A stretch of DNA of 19,795 bases from Nitrospiria bacterium (GTDB lineage: Bacteria; Nitrospirota; Nitrospiria; JACQBZ01): contig CAKKOZ010000081.1 of the NCBI GenBank assembly GCA_919901335.1, positions 3,756 through 23,550 on the forward strand. Reading direction: 5' to 3'. Below are positions 6,344-13,277 of this stretch, piece by piece. A program made the translations under genes and the position numbers. Numbering within the stretch: position 1 is the stretch's first letter; every line of letters begins with the position of its first letter. The notes beneath the pieces were generated by a model, which made no database searches, had not been told where the DNA came from, and saw only the letters and a list, made by a program, of their open reading frames with translations.

Positions 6344-7597
6344 ATGAGTCAGCCCGTTCAGAAATCAGATAAGACAGAATCAACGGACGTCATCATCATC
6401 GGCGGCGGCATGGGCGGACTGGTGCTGGCCCTGGCCCTGGCCGGCCTGGGACGGAAGGTCGCGGTTGTGGAGCGTCAGATCCAACCAGCCCCCTACGCGC
6501 GGGGGGAACTGCTCCAGCCCAATGGTCTTAGAATTCTAGACCGGCTCGGCCTGTCGGAACAGCTCAAAACCCTTCCGTCCCACCGTGCGCATCAATTCCA
6601 TTTCCACCGCATCGGCGGAAGAAAACTCTGCACCGTGGACTACCGGACGCTTCCCCCTCCATGGAATAATACGCTGATCACCCTACCCCACCATCTTTTG
6701 AACCTGCTCCTGAAACGCCTGGAGCAAAGCGACCGCGTCCGTCTCTGGACCGGAACCGATTTCAAGGAGCTGCTGTTTCACCACGATACCGTCGCCGGTG
6801 TCCGAGCCGAAAAGAACGGACGCATTCTTGAACTTTACGCGCCGCTCGTGATCGGATCGGACGGAGCCCGTTCCAAGGTACGGGAAGCGATGGGAGTCCG
6901 GTCCCGTCTTCATACCTATCGAGACGGCTATCTGACGATGGTCATCCCGCGTCCCGATGGATTCACCCATGACGCGCGGTACTACGTCGGATGCGGTGAG
7001 ATTCTGGGGCTGTTTCCCGTGTCGGATACCGAGCTGTATCTGTTCTATATGGTCCCGGCCGTCGAACTGGGTCGGATCAAACAGGGCCGCATCGAGACCA
7101 TGACGGCCGCGATCGCGAAGGTCGACGATTCATTAATCGGACCGCTCCAATCCGTCACGGCCTGGGATCAGACGGGGTACATGCCCTGTATGCGTGTCCG
7201 GGCGGAGCGCTGGACGGCCGACGGCCTCGCACTGATCGGGGATGCCGCGCATGCCATGAACCCCCATGTGGCCCAGGGCCGCAACCAGGCGATGGAGGAT
7301 GCAATCACACTGGCCGAGGTGATCCAGGACTGTTTCGCATCCGGGGACTTCCGTCAGGCGCGGCTGAACCGTTATGAAAAGAAACGGCGGCCGGATGTGG
7401 AGCGGCTTCAGAAAATGGGCGATGAGTTAACCCTGCTCTGGAACACCGCGCTGCCGCCGCTGGCCTGGTTTCGGGACCGGATCTTTGAAGGCATGGAGCG
7501 CCATCCCGAGATCAGGGAACGGGTGGTCAAGACGATTTCCGGCCTTTCAATCCGGCCGATGGGACTCGTAAACCGCCTCCGCGTCTTCCTGCCGTAG
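6344..7597 (+). CDS. FAD-dependent monooxygenase/oxidoreductase (UbiH-PHBH-like, group A)
   Basis: Flavoprotein of the p-hydroxybenzoate-hydroxylase fold, 417 residues. The N-terminal Rossmann motif GGGMGG (20-25) ends in the strand VAVVER (39-44) with the ribose-binding Glu43. The middle DG motif reads GSDGARSKVR with Asp173. The GD motif reads LIGDAAHAMNPHVAQG with Asp300, which binds the FAD pyrophosphate and ribose. It also has RGELLQPNGLRILDRLGL after the first beta strand, as in UbiH, squalene-epoxidase-like and geranylgeranyl-reductase-like members. The substrate cannot be read from sequence; quinone-ring or polyprenyl hydroxylation is possible. It has its own promoter, and citrate synthase follows after about 94 bases with another promoter, so the two are likely separate units. 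Confidence 0.87.
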   Translation: MSQPVQKSDKTESTDVIIIGGGMGGLVLALALAGLGRKVAVVERQIQPAPYARGELLQPNGLRILDRLGLSEQLKTLPSHRAHQFHFHRIGGRKLCTVDYRTLPPPWNNTLITLPHHLLNLLLKRLEQSDRVRLWTGTDFKELLFHHDTVAGVRAEKNGRILELYAPLVIGSDGARSKVREAMGVRSRLHTYRDGYLTMVIPRPDGFTHDARYYVGCGEILGLFPVSDTELYLFYMVPAVELGRIKQGRIETMTAAIAKVDDSLIGPLQSVTAWDQTGYMPCMRVRAERWTADGLALIGDAAHAMNPHVAQGRNQAMEDAITLAEVIQDCFASGDFRQARLNRYEKKRRPDVERLQKMGDELTLLWNTALPPLAWFRDRIFEGMERHPEIRERVVKTISGLSIRPMGLVNRLRVFLP

Positions 7598-7640
7598 CCG
7601 GCCGGGGACAGGCTTGAAATCTGTCCTCCTACTATACCGG

Positions 7641-7669
7641 TTGCTTTTTAGCCGTCTTGCAGATAAAAT
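7641..7669 (+). promoter_or_regulatory. sigma70-like promoter of citrate synthase
   Basis: TTGCTT (7641-7646), a 17-base spacer, TAAAAT (7664-7669). Predicted start is near 7676, immediately before AAGGAGAT (7678-7685), so the leader would be short. This also argues for the ATG at 7692 as the start. Confidence 0.5.
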
Positions 7670-7691
7670 TATCCGGCAAGGAGATGACTTT

Positions 7692-8825
7692 ATGTCTTAT
7701 TATTCCCCCGGTTTGGCCGGAGTCCCCGCCGCGAAATCCAGGATCAGTTACCTGGACGGCCAGAAAGGCATTCTGGAATATCGTGGTTTCCGGATCGAAC
7801 TTCTGGCTGAAAAAAGCGATTTCGTTGAGACGGCCTATCTCCTGCTCTTCGGCCGGCTGCCTACCGCTTCGGAACTCCGGAGTTTCAGAGCGGATCTCTG
7901 CGCTCATCGGCGGATCAAATACCGGATCACGGATCTCATCAAATGCCTTCCGGAATATGGACATCCCATGGACGCGCTCCAGGCGGCGGTCGCGGCGCTG
8001 GGGATGTTTTATCCCGCCAAGAAGGTCCGGGACCCCGAGGTCCAGTACCATTCGTCGGTGCGCCTGATCGCAAAACTTCCCACCCTTGTGGCGGCCCACG
8101 CCCGAATGCGCCATGGAGATGATCCGATCCCACCGCGGGACGATTTAAGCCATGCGGCCAATTTCTTATACATGCTGACCGGGAAGGAGCCGGACCCGAT
8201 GATGGCCGAGGTCCTGGACGTCGCATTGATACTGCATGCCGAGCACACCATGAATGCCTCGACCTTCAGCGGTTTGGTCACGGCGTCCACCTTGGCTGAC
8301 GCCTACACGGTCGTCTCCTCCGCCATCGGGACCCTCTCAGGACCGCTGCACGGCGGCGCCAACGAACAGGTCATTGATATGCTGCTTGAGATCGGGTCGG
8401 CGGCGAACGTCCGGCCTTACATCGAGAAGAAGCTGGCGGCCGGAGAGAAGATGATGGGCTTCGGCCACCGCGAGTACAAAGTAAAGGATCCCCGGGCCAC
8501 GATCCTGCAAACGTTGATGCAGAAGATGTTCGACCGCCACGGCCGGTCGCCGCTCTATGCGATTGCGCTGGAGGCGGAACGCGTCGGGGTTGATCGCCTC
8601 GGCAGCAAAGGGGTCTATCCCAATGTTGACTTCTTTTCCGGAATTGTGTATGAAAAGGTGGGAATCGAGAAAGACCTCTTCACGCCGGTCTTTGCCATGG
8701 CCCGCGTGTCGGGCTGGCTGGCGCACTGGATCGAGCAGCTAAAGGAGAACCATATTTTCCGCCCGACCGAAATCTATGAAGGCGAGCATGAACAGCGATA
8801 TCTCCCACTGGATCAGCGATCCTAA
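7692..8825 (+). CDS. gltA: Citrate synthase (short, type I-like/archaeal-size form)
   Basis: Condenses acetyl-CoA with oxaloacetate to citrate at the entry to the TCA cycle. The 377-residue length fits the dimeric short class rather than the roughly 427-residue E. coli enzyme. Catalytic residues are all present: His220 in GPLHGGANEQV, His259 in GFGHREYKVKDPRA, and Asp313 in PNVDFFSG. The conserved AEHTMNASTF segment precedes them. The C-terminal GWLAHWIEQ and RPTEIYEG are standard. The ATG at 7692 is chosen because AAGGAGAT lies 6-7 bases upstream. An earlier in-frame TTG at 7614 would lie upstream of the predicted promoter and lacks a ribosome site. A 2-methylcitrate synthase cannot be excluded, but no prp genes are nearby. 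Confidence 0.93.
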   Translation: MSYYSPGLAGVPAAKSRISYLDGQKGILEYRGFRIELLAEKSDFVETAYLLLFGRLPTASELRSFRADLCAHRRIKYRITDLIKCLPEYGHPMDALQAAVAALGMFYPAKKVRDPEVQYHSSVRLIAKLPTLVAAHARMRHGDDPIPPRDDLSHAANFLYMLTGKEPDPMMAEVLDVALILHAEHTMNASTFSGLVTASTLADAYTVVSSAIGTLSGPLHGGANEQVIDMLLEIGSAANVRPYIEKKLAAGEKMMGFGHREYKVKDPRATILQTLMQKMFDRHGRSPLYAIALEAERVGVDRLGSKGVYPNVDFFSGIVYEKVGIEKDLFTPVFAMARVSGWLAHWIEQLKENHIFRPTEIYEGEHEQRYLPLDQRS

Positions 8826-8855
8826 CCGATAAGACATCTGAGGAAGGAGGAGCCC

Positions 8856-9362
8856 ATGCCCAAGAAGACCAGCAAATCCAAGGCGAAAAGAAAGGCCCAT
8901 AAATCGGACGCGAAAAAAACCAGGAAGATCGCGCGCAAACCGGTCAAGACATCCGCCGGGAAACCGGCCAAGAAGAAGGCCGTAAAAAAGAAAGCGGCAC
9001 GGACGGCGGCCAAACCGGTCCGGAAACCGGCAGCGACAAAATCGGTCATGGTCGTTAAAGCCGCGCCGCCGCCGATGAAGCCGAAAGCGCCGGCCGTTCC
9101 GATGATCACAGAACAGCGCGTCGGCATCGTCGTGCATTACTACAGCCATCTCAACGTCGCAATCATCAAGCTGGATCAAGGGGCTCTTCAGATGGGGAAT
9201 CCCATCCATATTAAAGGGCACACGACCGATTTTAAACAGCGGGTGGAATCGATGCAGATCGAGCACCAGCCGATTCAGAGGGCGGAGGTCGGCCAGGAAT
9301 TCGGCTTAAAGGTCTCGGACCATGTCCGTGAACATGACGTCGTTTATAAGGTGATCGGGTAG
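8856..9362 (+). CDS. Lys/Ala-rich basic tail fused to an EF-Tu domain-2-like barrel
   Basis: A 168-residue two-part protein. Residues 1-66 are extremely basic and low in complexity (KKTSKSKAKRKAHK, then repeated KKA, KPV and KPA units), like histone H1 or AlgP-type tails that coat nucleic acid. A Pro/Ala linker (about 67-85) follows. Residues about 86-168 form a compact beta-rich domain (RVGIVVHYYSHLNVAIIKL ... MGNPIHIKG ... EVGQEFGLKV) resembling domain 2 of translation elongation factors and the 'translation elongation factor-like' proteins of several bacterial phyla. There is no GTPase domain. The start is strong (AGGAAGGAGG at 8841-8850). It follows citrate synthase by 30 bases and ends at a terminator. 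DNA, rRNA or ribosome binding is inference. Confidence 0.75.
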   Translation: MPKKTSKSKAKRKAHKSDAKKTRKIARKPVKTSAGKPAKKKAVKKKAARTAAKPVRKPAATKSVMVVKAAPPPMKPKAPAVPMITEQRVGIVVHYYSHLNVAIIKLDQGALQMGNPIHIKGHTTDFKQRVESMQIEHQPIQRAEVGQEFGLKVSDHVREHDVVYKVIG

Positions 9363-9395
9363 ATACCCAGCGAGCAAGGCGAGCGCGAGTCGGAA

Positions 9396-9434
9396 ACAAA
9401 AAAGCCCCCCGTGTTCAACAGGGGGCTTTTTTGT
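9396..9434. terminator. Bidirectional rho-independent terminator
   Basis: ACAAAAAAGCCCCC (9396-9409) pairs perfectly over 14 bases with GGGGGCTTTTTTGT (9421-9434), with an 11-base loop. A-tract and T-tract flank the GC stem, so it can end both the plus-strand EF-like gene and the minus-strand cold-shock gene, which converge here. Confidence 0.93.
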
Positions 9435-9442
9435 TAACAAGC

Positions 9443-9658
9443 TTACTTCGCTTGAGACAACAGCCGAACAACGTTCGACGCCTGCGGACCTTTCGGTCCC
9501 TGGGTCACTTCAAACTCGACCGCTTCACCTTCGTCAAGCGACTTGTATCCGTCACCCGAGATTGCAGAGAAGTGTACAAACACGTCCTTGCCGTCCTCCT
9601 GGGACAGGAATCCATAACCCTTGCTGGCATTAAACCACTTCACAGTGCCTTTTACCAT
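9443..9658 (-). CDS. csp: Cold-shock protein (CspA family)
   Basis: A 71-residue single cold-shock domain that binds single-stranded RNA and DNA and melts secondary structure. RNP1 is KGYGFL (13-18) and RNP2 is VFVHF (26-30). The opening VKGTVKWFNASKGYGF and the GPKGPQASNV end are family-typical. GGGGTGAT lies about 7-14 bases upstream of the ATG. The gene is preceded by a roughly 170-base leader holding an intrinsic terminator and a second small hairpin (CCCGC/GCGGG in 9734-9756). That suggests post-initiation control, as in other csp genes with long structured leaders. Confidence 0.97.
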   Translation of the reverse strand: MVKGTVKWFNASKGYGFLSQEDGKDVFVHFSAISGDGYKSLDEGEAVEFEVTQGPKGPQASNVVRLLSQAK

Positions 9659-9760
9659 TGTAATATCACCCCTTTCCTATGTGTGATGAGTTTTGTGTTT
9701 GAGGTTTCACTGGACTGAATCAACAATCAGGAATCCCCGCTCTGAGCCGTTCGCGGGTCA

Positions 9761-9798
9761 CAAAAAAACCGCAGAGCCTTGCTTCAGCCTCTGCGGTT
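9761..9798 (-). terminator. Intrinsic terminator or attenuator inside the csp leader
   Basis: Reading the minus strand, AACCGCAGAG (9798-9789) pairs over 10 bases with CTCTGCGGTT (9776-9767). A 12-base loop separates them and a run of seven T follows from the end of the stem. The structure starts about 33 bases after the predicted csp transcription start and ends about 100 bases before the csp ATG. It could also serve as the terminator of the gene ending at 9898, but the near-consensus promoter lies between the two. Confidence 0.8.
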
Positions 9799-9837
9799 CA
9801 GTAAATCCCTACAAAAACTTGCTCACAAAGCACGGGC

Positions 9838-9866
9838 AAGATACCACAGCATAAAATAGGTGTCAA
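9838..9866 (-). promoter_or_regulatory. sigma70-like promoter of csp
   Basis: On the minus strand TTGACA (9866-9861), a 17-base AT-rich spacer, and TATCTT (9843-9838). Predicted start is near 9831. No other promoter was seen between the leader terminator and the csp start codon. Confidence 0.75.
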
Positions 9867-9897
9867 GTCTTTTTTTGTCTTTTTTGGGTCTGCCAAT

Positions 9898-11427
9898 TTA
9901 CCCCGGCCGCGTGGCGATGTAGGACGTCAGTATTTTCGAGGGGTGATAGGAGAGCTTGGCCGCGCGCAGCCGGTCTAGGCTGGAATCGTCCATGGCATGG
10001 ATCGTCGCATAGCCCGACATCTCCCGGCAGAATTCGCGGTAGAGATAGGCCGAAAGGCCGGTGATCTCCCGATCGGCCACCTCCAGCAGCACGCAGAAGA
10101 TATCCGACCGGAACGGGTAACCAAAGGTGTATCCGACGATACTCCCGCCCAATCGCATCACGCGCCCGGTCAGGCCCAAGGCCATATAATCTTCAAGCGC
10201 CCGCCGATGAGCCGTTGCGGCGTCCTCCAGCATCATTTGATCCTGATCCCGGTTCCCGGATGACGGGCCGTGCCCGGCATGCTGAATCTTCCATCGGGCA
10301 AACAGTTCCAGGCAGTCGTCGCGATCGGATGAACGATAGGGCTCAAGCCGGAGATGATCTTCCCGGTGCTCCCGCGCAAAACGGTTGCAGGCCCATCGTT
10401 TCGCCTTGTAACGATCGCCGGCCAGACGAACCAGCGTCTCACGGTCATAGAGATACTCCTGTTCTTTCGGCTTGACGACCCGACCCATCGTCTCAAAGAA
10501 CAGAACCTGTTCCGCAGCCAGGCTCTCAATTCGAGACACGGCCGGATTGGAATTGATCGCGTCCATACGATCAAAACAGCGTTGGACGGCCGTCTCAGTC
10601 AGCGTTTCCCCGATCGGCGGAAGGGGCATGAACAGACCATCGGCATAACGGGAAAAGAGACAGAACTGCCGTTCGATGATCGCCCAGTAATATTTGAAAT
10701 GATCCCTCCAGACCATCAGAGGGGGCCAGGAATAACTCGAAAGCTCCGTCCGGGTCCATTTCATTGCCGACTCAAAGAGGGGACGATCGGCATCGGCCAG
10801 CGGCGTCAATCCCAGGACTTCAGGGGAGGGTCGTGATTGAGGATGCCCACGATGTGGGTATCGAGCGGCCGATGATCGTCCCGTCAAGGCTTCCGTCAAG
10901 CGGGGTAGCGGCGTCAGGATCATCACATCATCCTGGCAGGCTCCGATCAGCCCGGGATGCGCCTGGAGCATTTTGATGATCTCATCCGACTCCAGCCGGT
11001 CGGCCAGAGTCCGGGCGTATTCGAACGGCACCGCGTCAAAGAGGGTTTCAACGATCACCGGGCATTTCCGGTCATATCCCAGCAGCACAGTGCTCTTGGC
11101 GGGATCCCACATCAAGGCGAGAGGAAACAGTTGACAGTCGAAAGGACGATCGTCATAAATCCGGCAACCGTTTGCGGCTGGATCGAAGGCGGGGCAGATA
11201 TAGCCTTCGCCGTTCGGATGGGGGATCAGTTCGATCCGGCAGCCTTTTTCATCCGCAAATCGTTCCGGAGGGATGCCGCGTTGGATCGCCCGGCGGATTT
11301 CCTCGGCCGTAAAGTACGGCGCCAGCGGGCTGTCTTTCTCCGGAAAACGGCAGCAGACATCGCAGGCAAGGCAGCGAGCGGTCGGTATCAGTTGGGGAAG
11401 GGCGGGATCGGGATGGGTTGATTTCAT
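9898..11427 (-). CDS. YkgJ-type cysteine cluster fused to DUF2156 (GNAT-like acyltransferase fold)
   Basis: A 509-residue two-domain protein. The N-terminal part carries eight Cys in the YkgJ/CxxCxxCC pattern: Cys19, 22, 25 and 26, then Cys63, 78, 88 and 98 (with CPAFDPAANGCRIYDDRPFDCQLFP). It probably binds zinc or an iron-sulfur cluster. From about residue 205 onward the rest matches DUF2156, the C-terminal domain of phosphatidylglycerol lysyltransferase/MprF relatives. This includes EYLYDRETLVRLAGDRYKAK, the NRF...H...LEPY run, and a late DRLRAAKLSYHPSK segment. No membrane helices are seen, so this is not full-length MprF. It might use aminoacyl-tRNA or an acyl-CoA; the substrate is unknown. 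The ATG at 11427 lacks an obvious ribosome site. Divergent from the NTF2-like gene. Confidence 0.82.
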   Translation of the reverse strand: MKSTHPDPALPQLIPTARCLACDVCCRFPEKDSPLAPYFTAEEIRRAIQRGIPPERFADEKGCRIELIPHPNGEGYICPAFDPAANGCRIYDDRPFDCQLFPLALMWDPAKSTVLLGYDRKCPVIVETLFDAVPFEYARTLADRLESDEIIKMLQAHPGLIGACQDDVMILTPLPRLTEALTGRSSAARYPHRGHPQSRPSPEVLGLTPLADADRPLFESAMKWTRTELSSYSWPPLMVWRDHFKYYWAIIERQFCLFSRYADGLFMPLPPIGETLTETAVQRCFDRMDAINSNPAVSRIESLAAEQVLFFETMGRVVKPKEQEYLYDRETLVRLAGDRYKAKRWACNRFAREHREDHLRLEPYRSSDRDDCLELFARWKIQHAGHGPSSGNRDQDQMMLEDAATAHRRALEDYMALGLTGRVMRLGGSIVGYTFGYPFRSDIFCVLLEVADREITGLSAYLYREFCREMSGYATIHAMDDSSLDRLRAAKLSYHPSKILTSYIATRPG

Positions 11428-11446
11428 GTTTCGGAATTGTTACCAT
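11418..11446 (+). promoter_or_regulatory. Weak candidate promoter of the NTF2-like gene
   Basis: TTGATT (11418-11423), a 17-base spacer, TACCAT (11441-11446). Match quality is modest. A short hairpin (CCC-GCCT-loop-AGGC-A-GGG, 11455-11472) follows in the leader, before AAGGAG at 11487-11492. Confidence 0.3.
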
Positions 11447-11498
11447 TGGGCATCCCCGCCTTCACAGGCAGGGTTCTTCGACCCATAAGGAGCCTCCG

Positions 11499-11978
11499 GT
11501 GTTGCATTCAAAAATCCGGTTCACGATTCTGTTCACGGCTTTGTGCCTCATGCTCGGGGAACGACCGCTTTCGGCTGTCGAGCCGCCCGCGGAAAAAGAC
11601 GGGCTGTTTGTGAAAATTCTCGAGGGAGCCTACCAGGCTTCCTGCGACGATGTCGACCGCCTCCGCGACTATTACCGGTCGGACGCCCAAATCATCCATG
11701 ACGGGCGGCAGACCACGCTGGATGAAACGATCCAAGAGATCAAAGAGTCCATCCGCCCGCTTCAGAACCTGCATTGCACCTATCAACCCCGCGTGAAAAC
11801 GAGCCGGATCAGCGCCGAAATCGTCTACCTCATCGTCCGCGAAACTATTCGTCTTTCAGCCGGCAACCGTGAACCGCAAGCGATCGAACAGATCTGCAGC
11901 TATATCTTTATGAAGGACGGATCGCGGTGGAAGATCGTACTGGATCACTGTTCCACCGTCCCGGGAGAAACCGCATGA
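11499..11978 (+). CDS. Secreted NTF2-like/SnoaL-like (DUF4440-type) protein
   Basis: A 159-residue exported protein. The GTG start at 11499 (or TTG at 11502) is chosen because AAGGAG lies 6-9 bases upstream and the first residues then form a signal peptide (Lys-Ile-Arg, hydrophobic core, cleavage near LSAVEPPAE). Starting at the earlier ATG 11418 would put 27 unlike residues before it and begin in the neighbour's 5' end. The mature part shows the NTF2-like order: an initial helix LEGAYQASCDDVDRLRDYY, the SDAQIIHDGR strand, a helix LDETIQEIKESI, then beta strands ending in SYIFMKDGSRWKIVLDHCS. The cavity fold binds diverse small ligands; none can be named here. Its 3' end overlaps the convergent YqgE-like gene by 34 bases. 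Confidence 0.72.
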   Translation: MLHSKIRFTILFTALCLMLGERPLSAVEPPAEKDGLFVKILEGAYQASCDDVDRLRDYYRSDAQIIHDGRQTTLDETIQEIKESIRPLQNLHCTYQPRVKTSRISAEIVYLIVRETIRLSAGNREPQAIEQICSYIFMKDGSRWKIVLDHCSTVPGETA

Positions 11979-12604
11979 TCGCTCCCCCGTTCCAAAAAAC
12001 GGATCTGGATTTTCTCCCGATTCTCAAAGAAGGCCGGCCAGATCCTGGCAGGATCCTCTGAAAAAATGCTCTCCGGGTCCGCATCCATGCTGATCCAATC
12101 CCCGCGCGCGAATTCCCGGTCCAGCTGCCCCGGTGCCCAACCGGAGTAGCCGGCATAGATCCGGATCGTCTTGTCGGGGTTTGGGTTCCGAAGCACATCC
12201 ATTATGATTTTCCGGTTTGCCGTAACGTAGATGTCATCGAGGACTCTCTGCGCGCCCGGGAGCGACGCATCGGATCGCAGGAGCGCCCGCATGAGATTTG
12301 CACTCACCGGACCACCGAAATAAACGGGCTTCGAGAACGTTTTGATTCCCTTGATATCCGGAAGGACCTGGTCGAGTGGAACATCGGTGGGACGGTTGAT
12401 GATCAAGCCCGATGCACCTTCCTTCCCATAGGTCACGAGGAGAACCACGGTGTGAAGAAAGTTCGGATCGTGCAGCCGGGGAGATGAGAAAAGGAAGGCC
12501 CCTGTCCTCAAGGGCTCGCCAAGCCATTCCGGATCGGCGGCGTCGGCCGGGGCCACCGACATCACGCAAAGGAGGGTGAAGAGCGTGACCGAAAAGCAAC
12601 GCAT
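11945..12604 (-). CDS. yqgE: YqgE/AlgH family protein with a predicted signal peptide
   Basis: A 219-residue member of the UPF0301 (YqgE/AlgH) family, whose exact role is unknown. Family motifs are present: GAFLFSSPRLHDPNFLHTVVLLV, EGASGLIINRP, YFGGPV, and IYAGYSGWAPGQLDREF followed by a GDW segment. Typical YqgE proteins are about 185 residues, cytoplasmic and start directly at the 'LLIAmP' strand. Here about 23 residues precede it and look like a Sec signal peptide (MRCFSVTLFTLLCVMSVAPADA with an ADA-AD cleavage site). The stop overlaps the 3' end of the NTF2-like gene. There is no clear ribosome site before the ATG, so the N-terminus should be treated with care. Confidence 0.88.
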   Translation of the reverse strand: MRCFSVTLFTLLCVMSVAPADAADPEWLGEPLRTGAFLFSSPRLHDPNFLHTVVLLVTYGKEGASGLIINRPTDVPLDQVLPDIKGIKTFSKPVYFGGPVSANLMRALLRSDASLPGAQRVLDDIYVTANRKIIMDVLRNPNPDKTIRIYAGYSGWAPGQLDREFARGDWISMDADPESIFSEDPARIWPAFFENREKIQIRFLERGSDHAVSPGTVEQ

Positions 12605-12675
12605 ACGACTTGGATGATCCAGGGCAAAGGTTAGGTGTTGAACAAAAAAAGTGGGCTTACAAAATGGAGTCCGGA

Positions 12676-13017
12676 TCAGCGACCGCGGTCTCCGCCGCCT
12701 CGACCGTATCCTCCGCCCCCGCCCCGACCGTATCCCCCGCCCCCGCCTCCGCCTCCCCGTTCACGCTTTTCCTGGGGCCGGGCCTCACTCACAATCAGGT
12801 TTCTTTCCATGAAACTCTTCCCGTTGAGCAGCTCAACCGCTTTTTGGGCCTCTTCGGAAGAACCCATCTCCACGAAGCCGAATCCCCGCGGGCGACCCGT
12901 CTGACCATCCGTGATGATCTTTACGGAAGCGACCGTTCCGGCCGGTGCAAACAAATCGTTGATCTCTTTCTCTGTGACTTGGTACGAGAGGTTACCGACA
13001 TACAGCTTAGCACCCAT
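12676..13017 (-). CDS. RRM-domain RNA-binding protein with Gly-rich tail
   Basis: A 113-residue protein with a single RNA-recognition motif followed by a Gly/Arg/Tyr tail. RNP2 is LYVGNL (5-10) and RNP1 is RGFGFVEM (44-51), with the aromatic residues needed to stack on RNA. The tail (88-111) contains repeated GGGGG and YGRGGG units, as in cyanobacterial Rbp and plant glycine-rich cold-induced proteins. AGGAG lies 6 bases before the ATG. It has its own promoter about 80 bases upstream. Likely roles are RNA chaperoning or cold/stress RNA binding, by analogy. The Gly-rich tail makes the 3' end GC-repetitive and prone to assembly error. Confidence 0.95.
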   Translation of the reverse strand: MGAKLYVGNLSYQVTEKEINDLFAPAGTVASVKIITDGQTGRPRGFGFVEMGSSEEAQKAVELLNGKSFMERNLIVSEARPQEKRERGGGGGGGGYGRGGGGGYGRGGGDRGR

Positions 13018-13096
13018 CCGATTCTCCTTTGGCCCTAAATGATCCTTGACGGATGATCCCGTCCGTTGCCGTCCGGAACCTCAATAACTGCTTTTC

Positions 13097-13125
13097 ATCA
13101 TGCTACATACGAATCATATTGTCAA
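13097..13125 (-). promoter_or_regulatory. Candidate sigma70-like promoter of the RRM gene
   Basis: On the minus strand a perfect TTGACA (13125-13120), a 17-base spacer and a weaker CATGAT (13102-13097). Predicted leader is about 75 bases. Confidence 0.55.
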
Positions 13126-13231
13126 GCGGAAAACAGCGCTCGTTCCCCGTCTTTGTGGCCAGCCAAAGGCAGCGCTTCCGGAGAGGCCGGTAATCCGGCC
13201 GGGGAATAACGGACGGACCCCGATTTCCTGT

Positions 13232-13260
13232 TTGCATTTTGAGCGGCCAGGCGTTAGAAT
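13232..13260 (+). promoter_or_regulatory. Candidate promoter of the zinc-ribbon gene
   Basis: TTGCAT (13232-13237), a 17-base spacer, TAGAAT (13255-13260). The predicted start (near 13267) leaves only about 11 bases before the ATG at 13278, so the GGAGG at 13262-13266 would fall at the very edge of the transcript. Apart from the two promoter candidates, 13018-13277 shows nothing recognisable. Confidence 0.4.
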
Positions 13261-13277
13261 GGGAGGCAGGACCATCC

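Noticed and set aside
7614..7691. TTG start for citrate synthase 26 codons upstream, and a TTGAAA/TACTAT promoter
   Set aside because: No ribosome site there; residues before 7692 are unlike the family, and the promoter spacer is 10 bases. The ATG at 7692 has AAGGAGAT.
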